NCBI RefSeq assembly: GCF_003390935.1
Contig: NZ_QNQZ01000009.1
Coordinates: 1-64,000 of the forward strand
Origin: Lewinella sp. IMCC34191
GTDB taxonomy: Bacteria; Bacteroidota; Bacteroidia; Chitinophagales; Saprospiraceae
Length of the DNA: 64,000 bases
Direction: 5' to 3'
A program made the translations under genes and the position numbers. The notes under the pieces were generated by a model. It was given only the letters and a program-made list of their open reading frames with translations. It did no database searches and was not told the origin of the DNA. Shown piece after piece: positions 18,736 through 26,625 of this stretch. Every line of letters begins with the position of its first letter. Within the stretch, counting starts at the first letter, position 1.

Positions 18736-19272
18736 CTACCCCAACAGCCGATCCAATAACGCCCCCGCGTCGTCCTCGATGACCAGCTGGCGGACGTTGG
18801 TGGGCTTGAGAAAACCTTCGTTGGACATATGCTCCAGCATGCGGGTCAGGTTACCGTAGTAGTTGCGGGTATTGAGTAGGCCGCAGGGTTTGTCGTGGAT
18901 ACCGATCTGCGTCCAGGTGAAGACTTCGATGATCTCTTCCAGGGTGCCGATGCCGCCGGGCATGGCGATGAAGGCATCGCTGTTTTCGGCCATGGTAAGT
19001 TTGCGCTCGTGCATGCTTTCCGTGACGACCAGTTCGGTGAGGCCGCGGTGACTGACCTCGCGGTCCACGAGAAACTGCGGGATTACACCCAATACTTTGC
19101 CACCCAGGCGGAGGACCTCATCGGCCAATACGCCCATTAATCCGATAGAGCCTGCTCCGTACACGAGGCGAATATCCCGGTGGACCAGCTCGGCAGCCAG
19201 CCCACGTGCGGCGGTAGCGTAGGCTTCGTTAAAACCGGTGGACGAACCACAGAAAACAGCAATGGAAGACAT
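18736..19272 (-). CDS. LOG family nucleotide phosphoribohydrolase
   Basis: 178 residues. The family motif PGGIGTLEE is present, with the N-terminal Rossmann opening SIAVFCGSSTGFN and a GLMGVLADEVL segment. This is the TIGR00730/LOG type, which hydrolyses N6-modified or plain AMP-type nucleotides to base and ribose 5-phosphate. It follows arsS on the minus strand with an 8-bp gap and may be co-transcribed, although a functional link to arsenosugar synthesis is not established. Confidence 0.92.
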   Translation of the reverse strand: MSSIAVFCGSSTGFNEAYATAARGLAAELVHRDIRLVYGAGSIGLMGVLADEVLRLGGKVLGVIPQFLVDREVSHRGLTELVVTESMHERKLTMAENSDAFIAMPGGIGTLEEIIEVFTWTQIGIHDKPCGLLNTRNYYGNLTRMLEHMSNEGFLKPTNVRQLVIEDDAGALLDRLLG

Positions 19273-19280
19273 AAATTCTC

Positions 19281-20351
19281 TTAAGCGACGGTGCCGCCAC
19301 AGCTACTACCCGCTCCGGCGGTGCAGCCATAGCAATGTTGATTGAGCACAATATTACGATCCCGCAGCTCCGCGGCGTTGAAATCGCGCAGGTGCTTCCC
19401 GCGGGCCGATACCTTCAGGTCGAGCATTTGGTTGAAATCGCAGTCGTAGAGGTAGCCGTCCCAGCTGACGCTGATGGTGTTGCGGCACATCAAGCCTTCC
19501 ACGGTGGCCGGGTTGTAGGCATCCACCAGCTTTTGCATGTACTCGCTGTAGTTCCCGCTCTCGAGGAGGTAATCCAGGAAGCGGCTTACCGGTAGATTGG
19601 TAATGGCGTATAACTCATTAAAGACGATATTGTACTTCCGCTTCAGCTGTCGCTTGAATTCGGCCTGCAGCGTCTCCTGCTTTCCGGACAGGTACGCGCC
19701 GGACGGGTTGAAGACCAGGTCCAACTTCAGGCCGGTTTCCGGATTGCCGTAGCCGACCGCGTTCAGCAGTTGCAGCGCTTTGATGGAATCTTCGAAGACA
19801 CCGTCACCGCGCTGTCCGTCGGTGCGGCCCTTGCTGAAGTACGGCAGACTGGACACCACCTGCACCCGGTGTTTCGCCAGGAACTCCGGCAGGTCGCGGT
19901 ACTTCGGATTAGCCATGATGATGGTCAGGTTACAGCGGTCGATGACCTGCTTACCCAGCTTCGTGCATTCCTCTACGAACCACCGAAAGTGCGGATTCAT
20001 CTCGGGTGCCCCACCGGTGATGTCTACGGTCTTGATGGACGGCGTCGCCGCAATTACCTTCAGGCACAATTCCAGATCCTCGCGCTTCATATTCTCCTCC
20101 TTACGGTCCGGTCCGGCATCCACGTGACAGTGGGCGCAGGTCTGGTTACAAAGCTTACCGATGTTGAGCTGAAAGATCTCGATTGCCGTCGGCTTGAACG
20201 GGCGATGGCCCTGCTCCGCCACGCGATCGGTGAAGCGGGGCAGTTGCGCATCCGCTACGTCCTTCCCGTTCAGGACGTTGAGCTGCACGTAGCCCTGGCT
20301 CAGGTCGGAGCCTTTGCGCTTCAGGCTGGTGGTTTTTTGCTTTACGCCCAT
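19281..20351 (-). CDS. arsS: Arsenosugar biosynthesis radical SAM protein ArsS-like
   Basis: 356 residues. The radical SAM cluster motif is CNQTCAHCHVDAGPDRKE (CxxxCxxC), followed by TVDITGGAPEMNPHFRWFVE, both typical of the ArsS family. The C-terminal domain has a Cys-rich end, CYGCTAGAGSSCGG. ArsS acts in making oxo-arsenosugars, probably attaching the adenosyl-derived group to methylated arsenic. The usual partner arsM is not seen in the window; the AhpD-like partner lies 1.7 kb upstream beyond an insertion element. Confidence 0.9.
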   Translation of the reverse strand: MGVKQKTTSLKRKGSDLSQGYVQLNVLNGKDVADAQLPRFTDRVAEQGHRPFKPTAIEIFQLNIGKLCNQTCAHCHVDAGPDRKEENMKREDLELCLKVIAATPSIKTVDITGGAPEMNPHFRWFVEECTKLGKQVIDRCNLTIIMANPKYRDLPEFLAKHRVQVVSSLPYFSKGRTDGQRGDGVFEDSIKALQLLNAVGYGNPETGLKLDLVFNPSGAYLSGKQETLQAEFKRQLKRKYNIVFNELYAITNLPVSRFLDYLLESGNYSEYMQKLVDAYNPATVEGLMCRNTISVSWDGYLYDCDFNQMLDLKVSARGKHLRDFNAAELRDRNIVLNQHCYGCTAGAGSSCGGTVA

Positions 20352-20361
20352 GAGATATACG

Positions 20362-20412
20362 AATTTCGATTTACGATTTACGATTGGCGGGGATGCTCGC
20401 TACGCACGTGGG
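20362..20412 (-). repeat. ATCGTAAATCGTAA-type intergenic repeat, left inverted copy
   Basis: Read on the minus strand this gives GCGAGCATCCCCGCCAATCG followed by TAAATCGTAAATCG. It matches, in inverted orientation, the sequence at 21,961-22,032. It sits just upstream of the arsS start codon. Confidence 0.6.
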
Positions 20413-20525
20413 GTTCTTGCCGCTTGTCCCTTCCCTTCCTACTACGTAAAGACATTGGCGCCTGGATTGTTGGCCGGGGTAATCTCGCTATTTGGCTGGT
20501 TTCCGCTAACTACTTGGAAGGCAGT

Positions 20526-20597
20526 CCGACCCGTCGGCGGACCAGCTAGCCCCGGGCAGACGACCGACCCGTCGGCGGACCAGCTAGCGCTGGGCAG
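20526..20597. repeat. Two direct copies of a 34-bp sequence at the IS flank
   Basis: A unit starting CCGACCCGTCGGCGGACCAG and ending GGGCAG occurs at 20,526-20,559 and 20,564-20,597, a 38-bp period. The second copy ends exactly where the inferred left end of the insertion element begins. Confidence 0.75.
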
Positions 20598-20601
20598 ATT
20601 G

Positions 20602-21621
20602 CTATGACTTATGCAAGGCGGAAGTATAGTTTATTTGATAATCTTCTTCATTCTTTACGCAAGCGTAGATCGTACGGCAAAGTTTGTTTCTCAGCGCATT
20701 GAGCACCTGTAGGTGGGTCTTGCCTTCTTGCCGTTTACGTTGATAGTATGCGCGGTGAATGGGAGAGTTTGTCATGGCGCTGAAGGCTGCCTGGTGGAAG
20801 GCGGTTTTCAGGCTTAGGTTGACTTTCTTCGAGGTACGGGCCTTGCGATGAATGGATGTTCCCGAGCGGTGCTCGTTCGGGCGTAGTCCGGCGTAGTTGG
20901 CACACGCCTTGGCCGTTGATATCTTCTGCAGAAAACCGGTTTCCAACAGCACCACCACGGTGTTTTTCGGCCCGAAGCCGAAGCAGGAGCGCACGCGTCG
21001 GTAAATGGGTTGAAGCTCCCCATCCGTTTCGATGAGTTCCTGGACTTTAGCTTCTACCAAGGCGATCACCTTATCGAGTTTGGCGATCGCCTGCTGGATG
21101 GCTCGGCTGACTGCTTTATCCAGCGGCTCCTTGTCCAGGGCAAGGCTGTTTTTCAGCGAAGTGGCCATGCTTTGCCGGTTTTTGATGAGGTTGCGCCGCC
21201 GCCGCTGTAGTCCCTCGATCTGCGCCAGCACCTTGCGGTCGGGCACCCACAGCTGCAGGCGATAGGCGCGCTCCAGCCCGTAAATACTGATGCTACGGGC
21301 GTCCCCGGCGTCCGTTTTGTCCAACTGCCGGCTGGCCGACTTGTTGATGCGCAGGGCATCTTCCAGGCACACGCTCAGTCCCGCCCGGTGGGCCAGTTTA
21401 ACCAGTAGGTGAGAGTATAGGCCGGTGTGCTCGACCAGACAGAACACCTCCTTTGGGGCACAGCTCAGCAGCGTGGGGAGCTGTCCACACCACTGCTTGA
21501 TGGCCTCGGGCTCATTGGGGATAAGGCCCTCGTGGATTAGTTCGGCCTGCTGGGTATGAATACAGTAGTTGAGGGTGTCCTGGGATACATCCCAGCCGAC
21601 GAAGAATCGATAATTAGCCAT
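20602..21621 (-). CDS. IS110-family transposase (DEDD recombinase)
   Basis: 339 residues. The N-terminal RuvC-like DEDD domain carries FFVGWDVSQDTL (first Asp), VEHTG (Glu) and DKTDAGDARSI (last acidic pair). The C-terminal Transposase_20 domain contains CFGFGPKNTVVVLLETG, ANYAGLRPNEHRSGTS and the serine-bearing KVNLSLKTAFHQAAFSA region. It appears full length. Enzymes of this family recombine DNA under guidance of a bridge (seek) RNA encoded in the element. The stop codon overlaps the inferred element end. Confidence 0.95.
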   Translation of the reverse strand: MANYRFFVGWDVSQDTLNYCIHTQQAELIHEGLIPNEPEAIKQWCGQLPTLLSCAPKEVFCLVEHTGLYSHLLVKLAHRAGLSVCLEDALRINKSASRQLDKTDAGDARSISIYGLERAYRLQLWVPDRKVLAQIEGLQRRRRNLIKNRQSMATSLKNSLALDKEPLDKAVSRAIQQAIAKLDKVIALVEAKVQELIETDGELQPIYRRVRSCFGFGPKNTVVVLLETGFLQKISTAKACANYAGLRPNEHRSGTSIHRKARTSKKVNLSLKTAFHQAAFSAMTNSPIHRAYYQRKRQEGKTHLQVLNALRNKLCRTIYACVKNEEDYQINYTSALHKS

Positions 21622-21950
21622 AACTTAGTGGCGTTTGAAGCTACGGCGAACCGTGTACGCTGCCTACCCCTGTCCTTTAGCGGGTTTTACTCCCGGGATT
21701 GCTATACGGGTTGGGGCAGCGAACAGTCCTGGGGGGTCGATATCTGCCCATGGGTTAGGAGCCCAAGACGAAGTAGTGACTTACCCCCAGGCTGGTTCGT
21801 CGTGGTGAATAAAGCGGGTGAAGTCCAGAAGATAGCCTAAGCCAGACAAGCGCTACGCTGAAAAGCCAAACCCAACAACTGCAGCGCGGGCGGCAAGCCT
21901 ACAAACCGGACACAACGAAGTTAAAGGACGACTAGTGTCCGTTAACTTAC
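21622..21950 (-). ncRNA. Candidate IS110 bridge/seek RNA region
   Basis: About 330 bp of non-coding DNA upstream of the transposase, where IS110-group elements encode their guide RNA. Two short stretches match the element's own junction sequences. GATTGCTAT at 21,697-21,705 equals 20,597-20,605 at the left junction. TGACTTA at 21,777-21,783 equals 20,605-20,611. G-rich and C-rich stretches around them could form loops. The exact RNA ends cannot be given from sequence alone. Confidence 0.5.
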
Positions 21951-21960
21951 GATTGCCGCC

Positions 21961-22032
21961 CACGAGCGGCAGCGAGCAGCCCCGTGCGGCAGCCCAATCG
22001 TAAATCGTAATTCGTAAATCCTAAATCGTAAA
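21961..22032 (+). repeat. ATCGTAAATCGTAA-type intergenic repeat, right copy
   Basis: CCCACGAGCGGCAGCGAGCA followed by CCAATCGTAAATCGTAATTC and further CGTAAATC units, ending at the stop codon of the phosphoesterase/AhpD fusion gene. The same element lies inverted at 20,362-20,412, so the IS is bracketed by an inverted pair. Confidence 0.6.
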
Positions 22033-23292
22033 TCACATAGTAACCTTCTCCACCTGCCGCTGCATCTGCCGCGCATAAATCAGCGTGGTACCGGCTTTCA
22101 CGGCGGCGGCGACGTGCACGGCCTCCATCATTTGCTCCTCGTCGGCACCGGCCTGCAGGCTGTTAGTCGTGTAGGCATCGATGCAGTAAGAACACTGAAT
22201 GGCATGACTGACGGCCAGCGCGATCAGTGCCTTTTCCCGCTCGGTTAGGGCACTGTCTCCCTCGGTGACGCCACTGTACCAGTTGAAGAATTTTTCACCC
22301 ATGTCTTCCTGCCATTCGGTGATCTTGCCGAAGGTGCGCAGGTCTTTGGGATCGCTGTAGGTGCTCATGGCTTTTACGTTTTGCCCGGGATTGGCCCCGG
22401 AATGGGTAGCGGAATTTTTGCGGCGGAGCGCAGGTAGAATGTCGTTGGCTAATTGGGAGGCTTCGTAGGGAATCCCTTCCCGACCCGCCTCCGTAGCGGG
22501 CATGATTTCGGTGTTGTCCCATATGCCCGTGGTCAGGGTAGCCGCGTAGCTGAGGGGGAGACGGGTCCGGTGACGCAGCATCTTTTCCTTGGCCCGGGCC
22601 ACGTCGTAACTGAGGGCGTGGAAGCTGACTTCCGGACCGTCCTCGCCTTCATGCAGCATGGCGTACCAGGTACGCGGCGTGCCATCGTTAGCCGGCATGC
22701 CCAGGGCACCGGTGTTGATCCAAAGTTTACCGTCCTGGCCGTCGGCGAAGGGAAGCCCGCTGTGTCCGGCTACGATGATGTCGCAGTCCGCTTCGTCGAA
22801 ATTCCGTTGCTTAGTTTCCCAGGGGGTGGATTTCCAGACGAACTCGGATTCGTGATCCACCGAGCCGTGCAGCACCCGGATCCGCTTGCCGGCGTATTCC
22901 AGGTCGAGCATGGGGGGCAGCGTATGCATGAAAGCCATGCCGCGCTCCCCAACTTCTTCGCGGGCGTAGGCGTACCACAGTCGGGCAAACATATCGCAGC
23001 GGCTGCCGTCGCTGAAGTTGCAGCCGCAGTCGTCGATCCCCTCCCGCAGGTTGATTTCCACGTTGCCGGCGATGGCGTGGCAGCCCCAGTCTTCCAGCAA
23101 GTTCAGGGAGGCTTCCGGATCGGCGCAGTAGCCTGGGGTATCGCCCGTGCAGATTACATTCTCTGACGGGATGCCCAGCTCATCGGCGCGCTGCCGCAGA
23201 GCTTGTAGTGCCTCCAGATTGGAGTACACGCCCCCGAAGAGAAGCAGCGGTCCGGTGCGGTTTCCGAGCGGGCGGATGGAGTCGTTCGACAT
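22033..23292 (-). CDS. Metallophosphoesterase-like / AhpD-like fusion protein (arsenosugar locus)
   Basis: 419 residues in two parts. Residues 1-250 resemble a YfcE/MJ0936-type metallophosphoesterase (CTGDTPGYCADP, AIAGNVE, IVAGHSGLPF, INTGALGMP). The first metal motif, normally D-x-H, reads FGGVYSN, so two ligands are missing. From Met309 (ATG at 22,368) a complete carboxymuconolactone decarboxylase/AhpD-like domain follows, with CSYCIDAYT holding the CxxC. It resembles the peroxidase-like protein usually found beside arsS. The linker contains LPALRRK, encoded by a copy of a dispersed motif. A recent gene fusion is likely. Confidence 0.8.
   Translation of the reverse strand: MSNDSIRPLGNRTGPLLLFGGVYSNLEALQALRQRADELGIPSENVICTGDTPGYCADPEASLNLLEDWGCHAIAGNVEINLREGIDDCGCNFSDGSRCDMFARLWYAYAREEVGERGMAFMHTLPPMLDLEYAGKRIRVLHGSVDHESEFVWKSTPWETKQRNFDEADCDIIVAGHSGLPFADGQDGKLWINTGALGMPANDGTPRTWYAMLHEGEDGPEVSFHALSYDVARAKEKMLRHRTRLPLSYAATLTTGIWDNTEIMPATEAGREGIPYEASQLANDILPALRRKNSATHSGANPGQNVKAMSTYSDPKDLRTFGKITEWQEDMGEKFFNWYSGVTEGDSALTEREKALIALAVSHAIQCSYCIDAYTTNSLQAGADEEQMMEAVHVAAAVKAGTTLIYARQMQRQVEKVTM
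22420..22436 (-). repeat. Dispersed motif, copy b (coding, at fusion linker)
   Basis: The minus strand reads TACCTGCGCTCCGCCGC, an exact match to the first 17 bases of the consensus. It lies in the linker of the phosphoesterase/AhpD fusion. Confidence 0.75.
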
Positions 23293-23458
23293 GATTTACC
23301 AATACGTAATTGGACCGATAATGGTTCCTGATTTGCTGCATTGAATAGCATAGGTTGTTTCTGATTCAAGGCGAGCAACCGGTAAGCCTACCGCTTATAT
23401 GGATGGGTGACTGCGCGACACCCGTCACTTTGGATATCGGTTCGTCACCTTGGGATTT

Positions 23459-23803
23459 CTAGCCGATGCGGGTGCCGTTGACTACCGACTGATCCGGAGC
23501 TAGCAGAGTGACGACCTTATCCGATCCTACGGCCCCCAATACCAGGCATTCGCTCATCATGGTGGCGATCTGCTTCGGGGGGAAATTGACCACCGCCACG
23601 ACCTGGCGCCCCACCAGTTCCTCGGCCTGGTAGCGATCCGTTATTTGAGCGGAACTTTTACGGATCCCAAACGCACCGAAATCGATACGGAGCTTATAGG
23701 CCGGACGGCGCGCTTCGGCAAATACTTCCGCCGCCAGCACGGTACCGACGCGCATTTCTACCCGTTCGAATTCGGCCCAACTCAGGTCATTCTCTTCCAC
23801 CAC
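23459..23803 (-). CDS. csaA: CsaA-type tRNA-binding/chaperone-like protein
   Basis: 114 residues, the usual length. An OB-fold tRNA-binding domain runs throughout: FERVEMRVGTVLAAEVF, RRPAYKLRIDFG, KSSAQITDRY, GRQVVAVVNFPPKQI and SECLVLGA. CsaA is a dimeric export-related chaperone or tRNA-binding protein in other bacteria; its role in Bacteroidota is not established. It overlaps the symporter gene by 17 bp, so it is the last gene of the operon. Confidence 0.93.
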   Translation of the reverse strand: MVEENDLSWAEFERVEMRVGTVLAAEVFAEARRPAYKLRIDFGAFGIRKSSAQITDRYQAEELVGRQVVAVVNFPPKQIATMMSECLVLGAVGSDKVVTLLAPDQSVVNGTRIG

Positions 23804-25184
23804 TATACGTTTGCGTGAACCAGTAAGGTAGCAGATAAAGGAGAAAGCACGCGGGCAAACTGACTACGGTTACGGCCAGCAGGTCCCCGTAAGCCGCGGA
23901 ACTGAATTGCCAGGCTTCCGGCCAAAGTCCAAGTGCGTAGACCAGGCCGAAGACGAGTCCGGTAACGACCGACAAATAGTATCCGGTCGATGGTACACGC
24001 AGCCACCATAGACAGAACACCGGTGCCAAGCCTACCACCATCGCCCCGGATACCGTGGTGGCCGACAGTATGGCCGGGTCCAGAAATACCGGCACCGTTC
24101 CCAGCAGGGTAATGGCGACCATCGCCGCCCTGCCGCGACCGAGGCTTGCCTGCTCCACCTGCGTACCGCCCAGGTCCACCACACTCAGCTTAGCGAAACT
24201 GGAAAAGGTGCTGTCGAGCGTACTGGCCGCGGAGGTGATCATGATGAAGTTCATAACCAACAGGATGGCACCACCCAGCGTGCGGGCAACCTCCACCGGC
24301 GCCTGGCCCTCCAATCCGAGCAGCCCGCCGTACACCCCCACCAGGCTGAAGAGTACGATGCAGACCATCCCGACGGGTACGGCCCACAAATAGGCGCGCA
24401 GGGTGGTACCGGGGGACGACAAAAATCCCCGGTCCGTCAGTACCGGGTCGTGGAAGGGATAGCTGAGACTTTGAAGGAGGGCAACCAACAAAAGATTGAA
24501 GCCACCGGAAAGGCCTTCTACCTGCGCCCCGCCGCCCAAATCAGCTTGCAGGAGCGGAGCGACCTGGTAGTCCAGCCGGGGAAAGATGGCACCGAGCACC
24601 ACCCCCAAAAGCACGGCGAAAAGCGCCATCTGGATTACGTCCGTCAGGATGGAGGAGGACATCCCCCCCTCCAGACTATAGGCAAGCGTCAGGGCGGTAA
24701 ACACCAGGATGGCCGCGTAGTACGGTGTAGAGCCCACATCTCCGAAGTAGCTGCCAATCACCATGGTATTCGACCAGACCTCGTTAAATAATCGAAGGGC
24801 GATCAGCATCGAAAACAGCAGCACGGCGGAACGGCCGAATCGGGTGCTCAGAAAGTGGTGAATGCTTTGAAACCCACCCCGGGTACGTAAGTAGTAAATG
24901 ACCACGCCGGCCACCGCGAAACTCACGTAGTAAGCGGCGTAGGCTACCCCACCGATCAGCCCGTAGGATTGGCCGAGGTTGGCCGCGTTGGTGATGGACT
25001 TGGCGAAGAGCCAGGAGATCACCAGGCTGCTCGTCAGGGCCAGCATGCCCGGACTCCGTTCGCGGCGTGCCCCCCGGTAAAATGCATTCGGCGTACGCGC
25101 CAGCGGGGAGAGTAGGAATAGGATCACGCTGGAGCCGATCACCAGTATCCACTGGAAGGTGGTATAGGATAAACCGAATATCAT
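23787..25184 (-). CDS. Sodium:solute symporter (SSS family)
   Basis: 465 residues with about 12-13 hydrophobic segments. The family signature appears as SLEGGMSSSILTDVIQM, and the substrate/sodium-binding core helices are present. The ATG at 25,184 overlaps the SusD stop as ATGA, which decides the start over an in-frame GTG at 25,199. Placed after susC/susD and near a xylulokinase gene, it probably imports a monosaccharide or similar product across the inner membrane; the substrate is not visible from sequence. Confidence 0.9.
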   Translation of the reverse strand: MIFGLSYTTFQWILVIGSSVILFLLSPLARTPNAFYRGARRERSPGMLALTSSLVISWLFAKSITNAANLGQSYGLIGGVAYAAYYVSFAVAGVVIYYLRTRGGFQSIHHFLSTRFGRSAVLLFSMLIALRLFNEVWSNTMVIGSYFGDVGSTPYYAAILVFTALTLAYSLEGGMSSSILTDVIQMALFAVLLGVVLGAIFPRLDYQVAPLLQADLGGGAQVEGLSGGFNLLLVALLQSLSYPFHDPVLTDRGFLSSPGTTLRAYLWAVPVGMVCIVLFSLVGVYGGLLGLEGQAPVEVARTLGGAILLVMNFIMITSAASTLDSTFSSFAKLSVVDLGGTQVEQASLGRGRAAMVAITLLGTVPVFLDPAILSATTVSGAMVVGLAPVFCLWWLRVPSTGYYLSVVTGLVFGLVYALGLWPEAWQFSSAAYGDLLAVTVVSLPACFLLYLLPYWFTQTYSGGRE

Positions 25185-26614
25185 CCCTCCACGTCCCACC
25201 AGACCGGGACGTTCACGGAATTTCCATCGGTTGCCTCGGCGGCGGCCCGGTAATTATCGAAATTGAGGGCCTGCTCGTCAGCCGGATAGGGAAAGCGAAC
25301 CGGATAAAGGTTGTTATTCAAACTAGCCTCTACCGGCATCAATTCCGGAAACCCGGTGCGCCGCCACTCGATCCATCCCTCGTAGGCGTCACCGATGCCG
25401 GCGATCCATTTCTGGGTGATGATCTGCTCCAGGGCGCGATCACTGTCGTAAGCGGCGGGGCCGGTCGTCAGGTAATCGGCGGGGAGTTCCGTTTGCCAGT
25501 AGGCGAAAGCCAGTTGCACGCCACGCTCGTAAAGCGGGCGGGCATCGGTCTCGATGAACCCTTTCTCCGCCGCCTCGGCTAGTAGGAGGTGGGTTTCCCA
25601 GGCGGTCATGTAGTTGAAGTCCAGGTCCCCGGTCCGTTCGCGCCAGATCGTACCGGGGCGGGCGTAGTTATCGGGTACGATCGCGGTGGCCGCGTCGATG
25701 CCGTTGATGATGCCGGTAAAGGCACCGGTGTTAGCGGCGGGCCGGTACAGGGTCGCCACCCGTGGGTCCGCCAGCCGGTCGAAGATACCTTCGGCGGTAA
25801 GGGACATCAAGAACACGTTGAAGATGCCCACCCGTGCCGTAGCGAAGGCAAAGCTGTTCGGTGGTCCGGAGGCAAAGTCGAAGGTGGCGTCTTGCTCACT
25901 CTCCGAGATGAAGTTATCCGCGGCGTAAAGTGTCGATAGTTCCTCGCTGACGTCTACCCTTCCCGAGATGCGCACCAGCGCCTTGATGCGCAGGCTGTTG
26001 GCGAAGCGCGTCCAGCGTGTCAGGTCGCCGTCGTAGACGATGTCGCCGGCCAGGGGGATCGCCCCGCTGTAATCGTTCATGACGCTAACAGCGGTGCGCA
26101 GGTTATCCAGTATACCCCCCTCACCGAGGTAGATATCTTCCTGCCGGTCGTAGGCGGGGGTGACGATGCCCGTAGTCCGTCCGCTGACGGCCTCGAAAAA
26201 GGGCACGTCGCCGAAGATATCCGTGAGGCGCATGGCCAAATAAGCGCGCAGGACGAGCGCCGGCCCTTCGTAAACCGCCGCCGCCGGGTTCGCTCGGCTC
26301 TGCTCGAGCATGGTCTGATTGTCCCGCAAGGCCACGTAGAGGATATCCCAGGGGTTGCCCCCCTCCTGCGGACTGCTCAGGGCGTGCCGGTCCAGCAGAT
26401 TGAAGTCGATCATGGCAAAGTGCTGGCTTAGCAGATTGCCCGCTACGAATCCCTCGTAGCTCATGGCATCGCCGTAGCCGTACAGCACCTGCCGCAGCAG
26501 CAGTTCGTTCTGGACGCCCGAGGGGGCGTTGCCATTGGTGTTGATTTCCTCGAAGTCCTTTGTACACGACAGCCAGAGCAGGGGAAGCAGAAATAGGTAT
26601 TTCATGTTGGTCAT
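25181..26614 (-). CDS. SusD/RagB-like outer-membrane glycan-binding lipoprotein
   Basis: 477 residues. The signal MKYLFLLPLLWLSC ends in a lipobox Cys followed by TKDFEEINTNGN, the usual SusD start. Helix-rich TPR-like segments follow (LVLRAYLAMRLTDIFGDVPFFEA), and the C-terminus contains EQIITQKWIAGIGDAYEGWIEWRRTGFP, a clear family signature. The protein caps the SusC-like pore and captures ligand. Start may be either Met (26,614 or 26,605). It lies 11 bp after susC. Confidence 0.94.
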   Translation of the reverse strand: MTNMKYLFLLPLLWLSCTKDFEEINTNGNAPSGVQNELLLRQVLYGYGDAMSYEGFVAGNLLSQHFAMIDFNLLDRHALSSPQEGGNPWDILYVALRDNQTMLEQSRANPAAAVYEGPALVLRAYLAMRLTDIFGDVPFFEAVSGRTTGIVTPAYDRQEDIYLGEGGILDNLRTAVSVMNDYSGAIPLAGDIVYDGDLTRWTRFANSLRIKALVRISGRVDVSEELSTLYAADNFISESEQDATFDFASGPPNSFAFATARVGIFNVFLMSLTAEGIFDRLADPRVATLYRPAANTGAFTGIINGIDAATAIVPDNYARPGTIWRERTGDLDFNYMTAWETHLLLAEAAEKGFIETDARPLYERGVQLAFAYWQTELPADYLTTGPAAYDSDRALEQIITQKWIAGIGDAYEGWIEWRRTGFPELMPVEASLNNNLYPVRFPYPADEQALNFDNYRAAAEATDGNSVNVPVWWDVEG

Positions 26615-26625
26615 GGCGGTAGTGG

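Larger units (their letters stand above)
20597..21956 (-). mobile_element. IS110-family insertion sequence (boundaries inferred)
   Basis: The transposase gene fills the left three quarters and a 330-bp non-coding end lies upstream of it, as in the IS110 subgroup. GATTGC occurs at 20,597-20,602 and again at 21,951-21,956 and may be the shared core left at both ends. This gives about 1.36 kb, normal for the family. There are no terminal inverted repeats, also normal for IS110. Confidence 0.65.

Noticed and set aside
20602..21956. Group II intron or IS200/IS605-type element
   Set aside because: The protein has DEDD and Transposase_20 features of IS110, with no reverse transcriptase or HUH motif.
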